Source: Flagellimonas profundi
GTDB taxonomy: Bacteria > Bacteroidota > Bacteroidia > Flavobacteriales > Flavobacteriaceae
Length of the DNA stretch: 64,000 nt
NCBI RefSeq assembly: GCF_017313275.1
Contig: NZ_JAFLNM010000001.1
Span: forward strand, 1,488,001-1,552,000
Direction: 5' to 3'
The notes beneath the pieces are model-generated. The model was not told where the DNA came from. It did not search any database and saw only the letters and a list, made by a program, of their open reading frames with translations. The translations under genes were made by a program, and so were the position numbers. Shown piece after piece: positions 1-10,398 of the stretch. Position 1 is the stretch's first letter; each line of letters starts with the position of its first letter.

Positions 1-1
1 T

Positions 2-1588
2 AAGGACGATGAGCGCCATGAGCTCTTCCAATTGCCCGATTTCATCCAAACCATGATGGACAACAAATGGTTGGGTAGTAAAACTGGACAAGGATTTTAC
101 AAAAAAATTAAAGGCGACGATGGCAAAAGCGAAATCCTGACATTGGATTTGGATACCATGGACTACCGCTCCAAAAAGAGTGCTAAATTCGCCACTTTGG
201 AGCTCACAAAGACCATCGATAAGGTAATTGACCGTTTCCCTGTACTCGTTGATGGTAAAGACAAGGCGGGAGAATTCTACAGAAAGAGCTTCGGAGCACT
301 TTTCGCTTATGTTACCCACCGTATTCCTGAAATTACCGATGAATTATATAAAATAGATGATGCCATGAAGGCCGGCTTCGGTTGGGAGCATGGACCGTTC
401 CAAATTTGGGATGCCGTAGGACTCGACAAAGGTCTTGAATTCATCAAGGCGGAAGCTTTGGAAGCTGCTCCGTGGGTCTCCGAAATGAAAGAAGCGGGGA
501 TTGATTCGTTCTACACGGTGAAAGAAGGGAATACCTACTTCTATGATATTCCTAAAAAGACCATGGAAAAAGTTCCAGGTCAGGATGCGTTTATCATTTT
601 GGACAACATCAGAAAAACTAAAGAAGTCTTCAAAAACAGCGGTGTTGTGATCGAAGATTTGGGTGATGGGATCCTTAACTGTGAATTTCAATCCAAAATG
701 AACACTATTGGCGGCGATGTACTAGCTGGTTTGAACAAAGCTGTAGATTTAGCTGAAAAGGATTTTGCAGGATTGGTCATTGGTAACCAAGCCGCAAATT
801 TCTCTGTTGGTGCCAATATCGGAATGATTTTTATGATGGCCGTAGAACAAGAATACGATGAGCTGAACATGGCCATCAAAATGTTCCAAGACACCATGAT
901 GCGCATGCGATATTCATCCATCCCAACAGTTTCCGCACCACACGGTATGTGTTTGGGCGGTGGTTGTGAACTTTCGCTCCATGCCGATAAAGTTGTGGCC
1001 GCGGCCGAAACCTATATCGGTTTGGTGGAATTCGGCGTTGGTGTGATTCCTGGTGGAGGTGGTTCCAAAGAAATGGCACTTCGCGCTTCGGACACGTTTA
1101 GAAAAAACGATGTAGAACTCAATGTGCTTCAAGAGTATTTCCTTACTATCGGAATGGCCAAAGTTTCAACTTCGGCCTATGAGGCCTATGACTTGGGCAT
1201 CCTTCAAAAAGGAAAAGATGTAGTCGTGGTCAATAAAGACCGTCAGATCGCAACGGCAAAGGCCTATGCCAAACTTATGGCAGATGCAGGTTACACCAAG
1301 CCGGTAAAGCGAAAAGATGTCAAAGTACTTGGAAAACAGGCCTTGGGTATGTTCTTGGTGGGAACGGACTCCATGGAAGCTGGACATTACATTTCGGAGC
1401 ACGACAAAAAGATTGCCGATAAACTGGCCTATGTAATGGCAGGTGGTGATCTTTCTGAAGCGACAATGGTAACCGAACAATATCTATTGGATCTGGAAAG
1501 AGAAGCATTTCTATCGCTATGTACCGAAAGAAAGACTTTGGAACGTATCCAGCACATGTTGAAAACAGGAAAACCACTTAGAAATTAG
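2..1588 (+). CDS. 3-hydroxyacyl-CoA dehydrogenase / enoyl-CoA hydratase (FadN-type), 5'-truncated by window
   Basis: The reading frame is open from base 2 with no start or stop before it, so the N-terminal NAD-binding half lies upstream of the window; about 528 residues are visible. The first ones (LGSKTGQGFYKK) are typical of the C-terminal dehydrogenase domain. A crotonase domain follows, with the oxyanion-hole segment HGMCLGGGCEL near residue 310 and FGVGVIPGGGGS after it. This order (dehydrogenase first, hydratase last) is that of Bacillus FadN and not of E. coli FadB. It hydrates trans-2-enoyl-CoA and oxidises the L-3-hydroxyacyl-CoA in cytosolic beta-oxidation. Thiolase and acyl-CoA dehydrogenase genes follow on the same strand, giving a complete cycle. 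The TTG at 32 is an internal codon, not a start. Confidence 0.93.
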   Translation, partial: KDDERHELFQLPDFIQTMMDNKWLGSKTGQGFYKKIKGDDGKSEILTLDLDTMDYRSKKSAKFATLELTKTIDKVIDRFPVLVDGKDKAGEFYRKSFGALFAYVTHRIPEITDELYKIDDAMKAGFGWEHGPFQIWDAVGLDKGLEFIKAEALEAAPWVSEMKEAGIDSFYTVKEGNTYFYDIPKKTMEKVPGQDAFIILDNIRKTKEVFKNSGVVIEDLGDGILNCEFQSKMNTIGGDVLAGLNKAVDLAEKDFAGLVIGNQAANFSVGANIGMIFMMAVEQEYDELNMAIKMFQDTMMRMRYSSIPTVSAPHGMCLGGGCELSLHADKVVAAAETYIGLVEFGVGVIPGGGGSKEMALRASDTFRKNDVELNVLQEYFLTIGMAKVSTSAYEAYDLGILQKGKDVVVVNKDRQIATAKAYAKLMADAGYTKPVKRKDVKVLGKQALGMFLVGTDSMEAGHYISEHDKKIADKLAYVMAGGDLSEATMVTEQYLLDLEREAFLSLCTERKTLERIQHMLKTGKPLRN

Positions 1589-1673
1589 ATGATTTGGAAC
1601 GTTAGATTTGTCGATTGATCGATAAAGCAAACTGACCCTCCAAAAATCCGATAAACACAGAATCCAAAGAAAA

Positions 1674-2864
1674 ATGAAAACAGCATATATAGTAAAAGGA
1701 TATAGAACGGCCGTGGGCAAAGCACCAAAAGGTCTGTTCAGGTTTAAGCGACCAGACGAACTGGCGGCCGAAACCATCGAATACATGATGAACGAGCTCC
1801 CTCAACTGGACAAAAAACGTATTGATGACGTTATCGTCGGAAATGCCATGCCAGAAGCCGAACAAGGTCTGAACATGGGAAGGCTCATCTCCTTAATGGG
1901 ACTTGAGATAGAAGACGTACCTGGCGTTACCGTTAATCGTTATTGTGCCTCAGGATTGGAAACCATAGGAATAGCTACGGCAAAAATACAATCTGGAATG
2001 GCTGATTGTATTATCGCCGGTGGTGCTGAAAGTATGAGTTACATACCCATGGGAGGTTATAAACCAACCCCGGATTACGCCACGGCCAAAGAAGGCCATG
2101 AAGATTACTATTGGGGCATGGGGCTTACAGCCGAAGCTGTAGCCAAACAATTCAAGGTGTCCCGCGAAGATCAGGACGAATTTGCATTTAATTCCCATAT
2201 GAAAGCTTTGAAAGCCCAAGAAGAGGACCGTTTTCAAGATCAAATTGTTCCCATTGAGGTGGAGCACACCTTTGTGAACGAGGCAGGGAAAAAAGAAACC
2301 AAAACATACACCGTCAACAAAGATGAAGGTCCAAGAAAAGGAACCAATATCCCAACCTTGAACAAGTTGCGACCGGTTTTTGCCGAAGGAGGCAGTGTAA
2401 CTGCCGGGAATTCCTCACAAATGAGTGATGGTGCTGCTTTTGTAATGGTAATGAGCGAGGAAATGGTGAAAGAATTGAACCTGGAACCAGTTGCCCGTTT
2501 GGTGAACTATGCTGCAGCTGGCGTGGAACCAAGGATAATGGGCATTGGGCCTGTAAAAGCCATCCCAAAAGCTTTAAAGCAAGCTGGGATGAAACAAGAC
2601 CAAATAGATCTTATTGAACTGAATGAAGCTTTTGCCTCACAGTCCTTGGCTGTTATCCGTGAACTTGGCCTCAACCAAGACATCGTAAACGTGAACGGAG
2701 GAGCCATAGCACTTGGACACCCTCTCGGATGTACCGGAGCAAAACTGTCCGTTCAGCTTTTTGATGAAATGAGAAAGCGCGACATGAAAGGCAAATACGG
2801 CATGGTCACAATGTGCGTGGGTACTGGGCAAGGTGCCGCAGGTATATTCGAATTCCTAAACTAA
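1674..2864 (+). CDS. fadA: acetyl-CoA C-acyltransferase (thiolase)
   Basis: 396 residues, the usual length for a degradative thiolase, which cleaves 3-ketoacyl-CoA with CoA to acetyl-CoA and a shortened acyl-CoA. The nucleophile is Cys91 in NRYCASGLE; His349 lies in [11 protein letters not shown] and the second catalytic Cys381 in [22 protein letters not shown] is the usual loop for this family. The gene starts 85 bases after the hydratase and is followed 22 bases later by the acyl-CoA dehydrogenase, so the three are probably one operon. The symbol fadA is by function; fadI-like or atoB-like alternatives cannot be separated by eye, but the context favours beta-oxidation. Confidence 0.93.
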   Translation: MKTAYIVKGYRTAVGKAPKGLFRFKRPDELAAETIEYMMNELPQLDKKRIDDVIVGNAMPEAEQGLNMGRLISLMGLEIEDVPGVTVNRYCASGLETIGIATAKIQSGMADCIIAGGAESMSYIPMGGYKPTPDYATAKEGHEDYYWGMGLTAEAVAKQFKVSREDQDEFAFNSHMKALKAQEEDRFQDQIVPIEVEHTFVNEAGKKETKTYTVNKDEGPRKGTNIPTLNKLRPVFAEGGSVTAGNSSQMSDGAAFVMVMSEEMVKELNLEPVARLVNYAAAGVEPRIMGIGPVKAIPKALKQAGMKQDQIDLIELNEAFASQSLAVIRELGLNQDIVNVNGGAIALGHPLGCTGAKLSVQLFDEMRKRDMKGKYGMVTMCVGTGQGAAGIFEFLN

Positions 2865-2886
2865 AAATTACTAAACAAAAATTATC

Positions 2887-4695
2887 ATGAGCGATACAAA
2901 AGAAAAAGACATATTGAGAGGAGGTCAATTTTTGGTCAAGGAGACCAAATGTGAGGACGTGTTCACCCTAGAGGACCTCAACGAGGAACAAAAAATGATG
3001 CGCGATAGCACCAAGGAATTTGTAGACCGAGAGCTTTGGGCACATTGGGAGCGTTTCGAGAAAAAAGATTACGCATACACAGAGGAATGCATGAAAAAGG
3101 CAGGGGAACTTGGCTTGCTCAGTGTGGCAGTTCCCGAAGCTTATGGTGGTATGGGCATGGGATTCGTTTCCACCATGTTGGTCTGTGATTATATTTCAGG
3201 AGCCACAGGGTCTTTCAGTACTGCCTTTGGAGCCCATACGGGTATTGGAACCATGCCAATTACCCTATATGGAACCGAAGAGCAAAAGCAGAAATACGTT
3301 CCCAAGTTGGCCACTGGAGAGTGGTTCGGAGCATATTGCTTAACAGAACCGGGAGCAGGTTCGGATGCCAATTCAGGTAAAACCAAGGCCGTTCTTTCCG
3401 ATGATGGCAAATACTACAGCATCACAGGTCAGAAGATGTGGATCTCGAATGCGGGATTCTGCGATATGTTCATTGTTTTTGCTCGAATCGAAGATGACAA
3501 GAACATCACCGGGTTTATCGTTGAAAACGATACTGAAAACGGTATCTCCTTTGGTGAAGAAGAAAAGAAATTGGGTATCCACTCCTCATCTACGCGCCAG
3601 GTATTTTTCAACGACACCAAAGTACCTGTTGAAAACATGCTTTCTGAGCGAGGAAACGGATTCAAAATAGCCATGAACGCCCTAAACATTGGTAGAATTA
3701 AATTGGCTGCTGCTTGTTTGGAGGCCCAACGACGCATCGTGAACGAAGCTACCAAATATGCCAATGAGCGTATTCAGTTTAAAACACCTATTATAAACTT
3801 TGGTGCCATCAAAGCAAAAATTGCGGATATGGCTACCAACGCATATGTGGATGAGGCAGCTTGTTATCGTGCCGCCAAAAACATCGAGGACAGAATTGCC
3901 ATTCGCGAAGCAAGTGGCAACTCACACCAAGAAGCAGAGCTTAAAGGTGTAGAGGAATATGCTATCGAATGTTCCATTCTGAAGGTGGCCGTTTCTGAGC
4001 ACGTTCAGCATACCACGGATGAAGGTATCCAAGTGTTCGGAGGGATGGGCTTTAGCGCCGATACCCCAATGGAATCTGCCTGGAGAGACGCTCGTATTTC
4101 CAGGATCTATGAAGGTACCAACGAAATCAACCGTATGCTTTCAGTTGGAATGCTGGTAAAGAAAGCCATGAAAGGCCACGTAGACCTTTTAGGCCCTGCA
4201 ACTGCTGTGGGCGAAGAACTAATGGGCATTCCTTCTTTTGATACACCGGATTTTTCCGAACTCCTTTCCGAAGAAAAGGACCTGATAGCCAGATTGAAAA
4301 AAGTATTCTTGATGGTCGCTGGTAGCGCTGTTCAAAAATTTGGACCCGATTTGGAAAAGCATCAAATGCTTTTGATGGCCGCTTCTGATATTTTGATCCA
4401 AATTTATATGGCGGAATCTGCTATCCTAAGAACCGAGAAAAATGCGAAACGCTTTGGTGAAGAAGCTCAGGCCACGCAAATCGCCATGTCCAAACTGTAT
4501 TTGTACAGGGCAGTCGACATCATCCAACAAAAAGCCAAGGAAGGAATTGTTTCCTTTGCCGAAGGCGATGAACAACGAATGATGTTGATGGGACTGAAAC
4601 GCTTTACCAAGTATACAAATCAACCCAATGTTGTGAAGCTTAGAACGCAGATAGCCGACAAAGTTGCCGCAGATAACGGGTATACCTTTGACTAA
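2887..4695 (+). CDS. acyl-CoA dehydrogenase (long form)
   Basis: 602 residues, longer than the usual 380 because of a C-terminal helical extension of about 160 residues as in VLCAD-like enzymes. N-terminal helical domain to about 150, beta domain with the FAD-binding segment CLTEPGAGSDA and WISNAGF, then the C-terminal helical domain with FGGMGF and the catalytic base Glu409 in IYEGTNEIN. It introduces the trans-2 double bond in acyl-CoA and passes electrons to an ETF. It is the last gene of the beta-oxidation operon and is followed by a strong terminator. Chain-length preference cannot be read from the sequence. Confidence 0.94.
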   Translation: MSDTKEKDILRGGQFLVKETKCEDVFTLEDLNEEQKMMRDSTKEFVDRELWAHWERFEKKDYAYTEECMKKAGELGLLSVAVPEAYGGMGMGFVSTMLVCDYISGATGSFSTAFGAHTGIGTMPITLYGTEEQKQKYVPKLATGEWFGAYCLTEPGAGSDANSGKTKAVLSDDGKYYSITGQKMWISNAGFCDMFIVFARIEDDKNITGFIVENDTENGISFGEEEKKLGIHSSSTRQVFFNDTKVPVENMLSERGNGFKIAMNALNIGRIKLAAACLEAQRRIVNEATKYANERIQFKTPIINFGAIKAKIADMATNAYVDEAACYRAAKNIEDRIAIREASGNSHQEAELKGVEEYAIECSILKVAVSEHVQHTTDEGIQVFGGMGFSADTPMESAWRDARISRIYEGTNEINRMLSVGMLVKKAMKGHVDLLGPATAVGEELMGIPSFDTPDFSELLSEEKDLIARLKKVFLMVAGSAVQKFGPDLEKHQMLLMAASDILIQIYMAESAILRTEKNAKRFGEEAQATQIAMSKLYLYRAVDIIQQKAKEGIVSFAEGDEQRMMLMGLKRFTKYTNQPNVVKLRTQIADKVAADNGYTFD

Positions 4696-4733
4696 TTCAA
4701 ATAAATGTTGGGATAAAAACCCACTAGGATTTG

Positions 4734-4761
4734 AAAACGCCCCTGATCGGGGCGTTTTTTG
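4734..4761. terminator. bidirectional intrinsic terminator
   Basis: Arms AAAACGCCCC and GGGGCGTTTT around a 5-base loop, with a T run on the + side and an A run on the opposite side. It sits between the end of the acyl-CoA dehydrogenase gene and the end of the convergent GH15 gene and can serve both. Confidence 0.85.
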
Positions 4762-6561
4762 TTAACCTATGGATTCCAATATTTTTTCGTCCCCTTGCTT
4801 TTTGGAGAAATTAATAGCACATTCTATTAGTGCCAAATGTGAATAGGCCTGCGGAAAATTCCCCAACAACCTTTTGGTCTTAAAATCGATGTCCTCACTG
4901 AATAGTCCCAAATGGTTACTATAGCTCAACAAGCGTTCAAAACGCTCCAGGGCCTTTTCTTCCTCACCAATTTTGAACAATGCGTTGATAAACCAAAATG
5001 TACAAATCGTAAAAGAAGAAGATGGCAGTCCAAAGTCATCTTCATTTTTATATCGATATAAAAGACCATCATTGCTTAGACCTTCCTCTATGGCTTTTAC
5101 TGTGCTCACATATTTCGGGTCCCTGGCATGGATAAAACCGTATGGCTCCATCAAAAGTACCGAAGCATCCAAATGTCGGGAACCGTAGCTTTGAACAAAT
5201 GCATTGATATCATTGTTCCATGCGTTTTGATGGATATCCTCTTTTATTTCCTGTTCAAGGGCCGTCCAACGTTCCAGTTTTCTTGTTTTGCCAAACATTT
5301 TGGCCACCTTTATGGCACGGTCCAAGGCTACCCAACACAAAACCTTTGAAAATGTAAAGTGTTTGTCCTCACCGCGGAACTCCCAAATACCTTTATCCGG
5401 CTCCTTCCAGTGTTTACCTACGATCCATACAATACCTTTGGTTATGCTCCATAGCTCTTCAACATTTTCAATATCGTTGCTAAAGTTTCGCAACTGCTCA
5501 TAGATCACATCCATGAGGATACCATAAATATCATTTTGACGCTGTTTATAAGCTGCATTACCAATACGCACCGGCTTGGAGCCTTTGTATCCATCAAAAT
5601 GATTCAAGGTTTTCTCCGTAAGGGTCTTTTCCTTGTTGATACCATACATGATCTGGAGTTTTTCATCCTTATCGGGCATCAGATCAATAATAAACTGAAG
5701 ATAACGTTTGGCCGAATTCTTATGTCCTAGCTCGGAAACCACCTTGATGACCATGGAAGCATCACGAATCCAACAAAAACGGTAATCCCAGTTTCTGACT
5801 TCGCCAATGGTTTCTGGAAGCGATGTAGTGGCTGCAGCCAAAACAGCCCCTGTTTTGTCGTAAGTCAACATTTTAAGCGTTATGGCGCTTCTTATTATAT
5901 CGTCTTTAAACTTCTGATAGTTGGGTGTTTTCGCAGCCCAATCCAACCAATACACCTTGGTCCGTTCCAATTCCAATCCCATGGTATCGGTAGATGGCAT
6001 AAGTATTTTTTCATTGTAACAAATCAAAAAATAGCCATCTTCCTTTAAAATAATCTCATCGCCCTCCAAAACACCTTTCTTATCAAAAGAAGTGTACATA
6101 AAAAGTGTGTCGTATTTTAATTTATGGGTAAGGCTGGCAATAAAATCCTCCTTTACAAAATGCTTGGTCGCCCCTAACCCATATTCCAATTTGGGGTCAT
6201 ATTTGACCGTAAACTTCGGCGCTCCAGAAATATATTTCACGTAACGGATAATTTCGGGCTGTGCCTTATACTTACCGTTCATTTTATGGTGCCTGGGCAT
6301 AAAATCGTGCAGCTCAAAAATGTTTTCGCCTTCGGTAAAGCGTGTAATCAAAATAGCGGTATTGCGATAATATTCCTGTTCAATGCTGTAATCCCCTTTT
6401 GGATGTATCTCAAAACTGCCTCCTTTATGCTCATCGAGCAATTTTGCAAATATCGAAGTAGAGTCAAATTGAGGCAAACAGCACCAGTCTATGGAGCCTT
6501 CTTTGGAAATCAATGCCGCACTCCTGCAATTTCCTATAATTCCGTAATTCAAATTGTCCAT
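4762..6561 (-). CDS. glycoside hydrolase family 15 protein (glucoamylase/trehalase-like)
   Basis: 599 residues, the normal length for bacterial GH15. The N-terminal beta-sandwich part begins with the hallmark YGIIGNCRSAALISKEGSIDW, and the (alpha/alpha)6 catalytic domain runs from about 215 with NWDYRFCWIRDAS at 257-269, then FTFSKVLCWVALDRA and LDASVLLMEPYGF. No signal peptide, so cytosolic. GH15 enzymes release glucose from alpha-glucosides, and several actinobacterial members are trehalases. Its divergent pairing with a trehalose synthase/phosphatase 103 bases away makes trehalose turnover the most likely role; that substrate is inferred from context. Confidence 0.88.
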   Translation of the reverse strand: MDNLNYGIIGNCRSAALISKEGSIDWCCLPQFDSTSIFAKLLDEHKGGSFEIHPKGDYSIEQEYYRNTAILITRFTEGENIFELHDFMPRHHKMNGKYKAQPEIIRYVKYISGAPKFTVKYDPKLEYGLGATKHFVKEDFIASLTHKLKYDTLFMYTSFDKKGVLEGDEIILKEDGYFLICYNEKILMPSTDTMGLELERTKVYWLDWAAKTPNYQKFKDDIIRSAITLKMLTYDKTGAVLAAATTSLPETIGEVRNWDYRFCWIRDASMVIKVVSELGHKNSAKRYLQFIIDLMPDKDEKLQIMYGINKEKTLTEKTLNHFDGYKGSKPVRIGNAAYKQRQNDIYGILMDVIYEQLRNFSNDIENVEELWSITKGIVWIVGKHWKEPDKGIWEFRGEDKHFTFSKVLCWVALDRAIKVAKMFGKTRKLERWTALEQEIKEDIHQNAWNNDINAFVQSYGSRHLDASVLLMEPYGFIHARDPKYVSTVKAIEEGLSNDGLLYRYKNEDDFGLPSSSFTICTFWFINALFKIGEEEKALERFERLLSYSNHLGLFSEDIDFKTKRLLGNFPQAYSHLALIECAINFSKKQGDEKILESIG

Positions 6562-6664
6562 AGGTCAAAAATTCTCAAAAGGGTTAGAATGAATTGGTTT
6601 TGCGCTCGAATTTCCCGAATTTTAAAGAAACAAAAAATTAAAATACGTCAAAAATCATCCTTTT

Positions 6665-8875
6665 ATGGGCAAAACTATCATAATCTCAAATCGACTACCC
6701 GTTCAATTACAAATTAGCAATGGAACAATCAATGCAATACCAAGTGTTGGAGGTCTGGCCACAGGGATGAAATCCGTACACAGTGGAGGTGAAAGCTTAT
6801 GGATCGGTTGGTCTGGGTTAACGGATGAAGATACCCCGGAAGAACTAGAGGATGATATTGATAGGGCCCTAAAAGAGCATGGCTGTGCCAAAGTAAAACT
6901 CAATTCGGATGAAATTGATGGGTTTTACTACGGTTTCAGCAACCGTACCATTTGGCCCCTGTTCCACTATTTTTTGAAGTACTCTGAATTTGAACTCAAC
7001 TATTGGGATACCTACAAAGCGGTAAACCAAAAGTTTGCGGATGCCATCATCGAGAATTCGGATGATAATGACACCATTTGGGTCCATGATTACCAATTGA
7101 TGCTGGTACCACAAATGGTACGCGAAAAACGTCCCGATACCACCATTGGTTTCTTTTTGCATATCCCTTTCCCTTCTTTCGAAATTTTCCGGACCCTGCC
7201 CTGGCGTGAAGAAATTTTGGAAGGATTGCTGGGCTCGGACCTTATTGGTTTCCACACCTACGATTACGAAAGACATTTTTTAAGCTCCGTTCGTAGACTG
7301 ATAGGACTGGATGTGAGCTTCAACGAGATTTATCTGGACAACAGGGTCATCAAGGTTGATTCCTTCCCTATGGGAATCGATTACAAAAAGTTCAGGGATG
7401 CCGCTGTACTCCACGATTCCAAAAGCAAGGAAGAGCGTAGTGATTTACAGGACCGTTTGGACAACCACAAAGCATCCGCACCCGATACCAAGCTCATCCT
7501 TTCCATAGATCGATTGGATTACAGTAAGGGAATCGCAAAGCGCATCAATGCATTTGAGTATTTCCTTCAAAAATACCCAGAATACAAGGAAAAGGTTCGA
7601 TTGATCATCTTGGCAGTACCCTCCCGTTCCAACGTGCCTCAATATCAACTGTTAAAAAAAGAGGTTGATGAATTGGTGGGTCGTATCAACGGAGAATTGT
7701 CTACGGTTAACTGGACACCCATTTGGTATTTCTATCGCTCATTGCCCTTTGAAAGCTTGATCGACCTATACACCTCCAGCGATATTGCATGGCTTACCCC
7801 CTTGCGAGATGGAATGAATTTGGTGGCCAAGGAATACATTGCTACCCGAACCGATAAATCAGGTGTGCTCATTTTAAGCGAAATGGCAGGTTCTGCTTAC
7901 GAAATGAATGAAGCATTATTGATCAATCCGAACAATTTTGAACAACAAGCAGACACCCTTAAAAGGGCCTTTAATATGCCCAAGGAAGAGCAAGTGTCCC
8001 GAAACACCTTTCTGCAAAAAAGATTGGAACGCTACAACGTGGAGGTTTGGGCAAACGAGTTTATGAGCGCTTTGAAAGAAAACAGGGACCTAGGCAAAGC
8101 CTTTATTTCCGAGAAAATGTCTTCCGAAATATTATTGTCCATCCAACAAGAATATTCAAAATCCAAAAAACGATTATTGTTCTTGGATTATGACGGCACC
8201 CTGGCTGGATTCCACAAGGACCCACAACAAGCTTCTCCCGATGAAGAGCTTTACGAACTCTTGGATGACCTGAACCAGCAAGAAGACACTACCGTATTTT
8301 TAATAAGCGGAAGGGACAAACAAACCTTTGCCCGTTGGTTTTTGCCCAAAAAATACAATATGATCGTGGAGCACGGCGTGTGGATCTCCCGAAACGGTGA
8401 AGATTTTAAGTTACTGGAACAGGTAAAAGGAGATTGGATGAGCAAAATCCGACCTGTACTGGAATCATTCGTGGACAGGACCCCAGGATCATTCATTGAG
8501 GAAAAAAACTATTCCCTAGCTTGGCATTACCGAAATACCGATCCTGATTTTGGTACAAAAAGAGCCACGGAGCTCAATACTGTATTGCGTAGTTTGATCG
8601 GTAATGACGATATTAGTGTGTTGAACGGAAACAAAGTAATGGAAATAAAAAGCAGCAATGTGAACAAAGGAAGGGCTGCCACTCGTATATTAAGTGAAGA
8701 TGATTATGACTTTGTTTTTGCCATTGGCGATGATTGGACGGACGAGTTTATGTTCCAAGAACTTCCAGATTCAGCAGTTACCGTTAAAGTCGGACTCAAA
8801 AAAACACAAGCCAAATACCATGTGGAAAACACCGCAAGAGTTAGGCAATTATTAAAACGTTTTACAAAACCATGA
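6665..8875 (+). CDS. otsA-otsB fusion: bifunctional trehalose-6-phosphate synthase / trehalose-phosphatase
   Basis: 736 residues. Residues 1-465 form a GT20 synthase that joins UDP-glucose and glucose-6-phosphate: VHDYQLMLVP, LHIPFPS, DRLDYSKGI and TPLRDGMNLVAKEY are all present. Residues 490-736 form a HAD-type trehalose phosphatase with the nucleophile motif LDYDGT (Asp508, Asp510), LISGRD, and the late GDDWTDEFMF segment. Both active sites look intact, so the protein should make free trehalose, a compatible solute useful to a marine cell. It is divergent from the GH15 gene, and its stop overlaps the next start (ATGA), so the downstream gene is translationally coupled. Confidence 0.95.
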   Translation: MGKTIIISNRLPVQLQISNGTINAIPSVGGLATGMKSVHSGGESLWIGWSGLTDEDTPEELEDDIDRALKEHGCAKVKLNSDEIDGFYYGFSNRTIWPLFHYFLKYSEFELNYWDTYKAVNQKFADAIIENSDDNDTIWVHDYQLMLVPQMVREKRPDTTIGFFLHIPFPSFEIFRTLPWREEILEGLLGSDLIGFHTYDYERHFLSSVRRLIGLDVSFNEIYLDNRVIKVDSFPMGIDYKKFRDAAVLHDSKSKEERSDLQDRLDNHKASAPDTKLILSIDRLDYSKGIAKRINAFEYFLQKYPEYKEKVRLIILAVPSRSNVPQYQLLKKEVDELVGRINGELSTVNWTPIWYFYRSLPFESLIDLYTSSDIAWLTPLRDGMNLVAKEYIATRTDKSGVLILSEMAGSAYEMNEALLINPNNFEQQADTLKRAFNMPKEEQVSRNTFLQKRLERYNVEVWANEFMSALKENRDLGKAFISEKMSSEILLSIQQEYSKSKKRLLFLDYDGTLAGFHKDPQQASPDEELYELLDDLNQQEDTTVFLISGRDKQTFARWFLPKKYNMIVEHGVWISRNGEDFKLLEQVKGDWMSKIRPVLESFVDRTPGSFIEEKNYSLAWHYRNTDPDFGTKRATELNTVLRSLIGNDDISVLNGNKVMEIKSSNVNKGRAATRILSEDDYDFVFAIGDDWTDEFMFQELPDSAVTVKVGLKKTQAKYHVENTARVRQLLKRFTKP

Positions 8876-10398
8876 TACGCGAGGTTTTCATTATTTGCTT
8901 TTTTTTGGCGTTCGGCCAAGGATGGGCCCAGACCGAAACAGAGGTCTATCTTTTTGATTTGGAAGTGACTAATGGAAAACCTGTTTTGAGTAACCCCAAA
9001 AATATCTCCAACAATCCAGGTTACGACAATCAACCTTCCTTTTGGGATGACGATAGTGTTTTGTTTGCTTCTACAAGAGAGGACCAAACGGACATTCTCC
9101 GGTTCAATGTAAATGAGGGAAGCACTTCATCTTGGTTGACCTATACTACAGCGGGCAGTGAATATTCCCCCCTTCGGATTCCTGGAAAAAACGCGATTTC
9201 CGCCATTCGTTTGGACGTGGATGGGCTTCAACGCCTTTACGAATATGATGTTGAAACCAGCGAATCAACCCCAATATCAGATTTAAAGATAGGATACCAT
9301 GTTTGGTTCGATGATCAAGTAATTGTTGCTACGGTGTTGGTGGATAATCGGATGGACCTTGTGGTTTTGGACTTAGAAGAACATGCACAAAACACCGTAT
9401 ATCAAAATGTAGGACGGTCGTTGTACAACATACCCAATTCAAACTTGGTCAGCTTTATCAGCAAAAAGAAAAATGAGTGGGAGATATTATCGCTAGATCC
9501 CATTACGGGCGAATCAAAAAAAATAACCAATACCTACGATAAAGAAGAGGATATTTGCTGGTTGGATGAGAACACCATCATAACCGGATCTGGCAAAAAA
9601 CTTTTGACCAAGGATTTAGGTTCGGATACCGATTGGGAAACCATCATAGAGTTTCCACAAGAGGAAATCAACAACATCAGCCGAATAGCAATCAGTCCAA
9701 ACCAAAAAAGGTTGGCTTTTGTGGCCGAAGGGTCACCCTCAAAAATTATTCAAAAACAAGTAGATTCCTTTAACAAGCGAGATTTGGATGGTTTTGTGTC
9801 CTGCTTTACGGATAATGTGCAGGTAAGCCGTTTTCCCAATGAGAAAATGTATCAGGGAAACGACAAAATGAAGGAGAATTACGAACGTTTTTTTGAAAAT
9901 GTGAAATCGTCGAGCGTCGAAGTAGTTAACCGAATAGTCCTGGGAAATATGGTTATCGATGAGGAAGTTACCAAAGTTGACGGTAGGGACGGACACCAAG
10001 TAGCCATTTATCAAGTTGAAAACGGACTTATCTCATCAATGACCTTTATTTTTCCAGATGGCCCCCTGACCGATGCGGAAAGCATTGTACAAGAACAATT
10101 GGATGCCTATAATCAAAGGGATATCGAGGCCTTTGCCAACACCTACGCGCAAGACGTTGAACTCTACCAATTTCCCTATAAGCTCAACATAAAGGGAAAC
10201 TCCAAGCTAAAGGAGCAATATGCTGTTTTTTTTGAAAACACCCCTGATCTGCATTGTGAAATAAAAAACAGGATAGTATTGGGAAACAAGGTTATCGATG
10301 AAGAATCCGTAACCATAAATGGTGCTATCTATAGAGCAGTTGCTATTTATGAGGTGGAAAACGGAGAAATCGAGAAAGTTACCTTTTTACAGAACTAA
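8872..10398 (+). CDS. exported TolB-like propeller protein with two tandem NTF2/SnoaL-like domains
   Basis: 508 residues with a signal peptide (hydrophobic core FIICFFLAF, probable cleavage after GWAQ). Residues 20-285 contain repeated blades of the TolB/PD40 type (DNQPSFWDDDSVLF, ISRIAISPNQKRLAF). Two related domains of about 110 residues follow, near 288-395 and 400-508, with matching segments such as RIVLGNMVIDEE and RIVLGNKVIDEE and the same opening pattern (QVDSFNKRDLDGF, QLDAYNQRDIEAF); these look like SnoaL/NTF2 folds. The start overlaps the stop of the trehalose gene by four bases. Function is unknown: ligand binding or a lyase/isomerase-like activity in the periplasm is possible. The coupling to trehalose synthesis is unexplained. 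Confidence 0.75.
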   Translation: MIREVFIICFFLAFGQGWAQTETEVYLFDLEVTNGKPVLSNPKNISNNPGYDNQPSFWDDDSVLFASTREDQTDILRFNVNEGSTSSWLTYTTAGSEYSPLRIPGKNAISAIRLDVDGLQRLYEYDVETSESTPISDLKIGYHVWFDDQVIVATVLVDNRMDLVVLDLEEHAQNTVYQNVGRSLYNIPNSNLVSFISKKKNEWEILSLDPITGESKKITNTYDKEEDICWLDENTIITGSGKKLLTKDLGSDTDWETIIEFPQEEINNISRIAISPNQKRLAFVAEGSPSKIIQKQVDSFNKRDLDGFVSCFTDNVQVSRFPNEKMYQGNDKMKENYERFFENVKSSSVEVVNRIVLGNMVIDEEVTKVDGRDGHQVAIYQVENGLISSMTFIFPDGPLTDAESIVQEQLDAYNQRDIEAFANTYAQDVELYQFPYKLNIKGNSKLKEQYAVFFENTPDLHCEIKNRIVLGNKVIDEESVTINGAIYRAVAIYEVENGEIEKVTFLQN

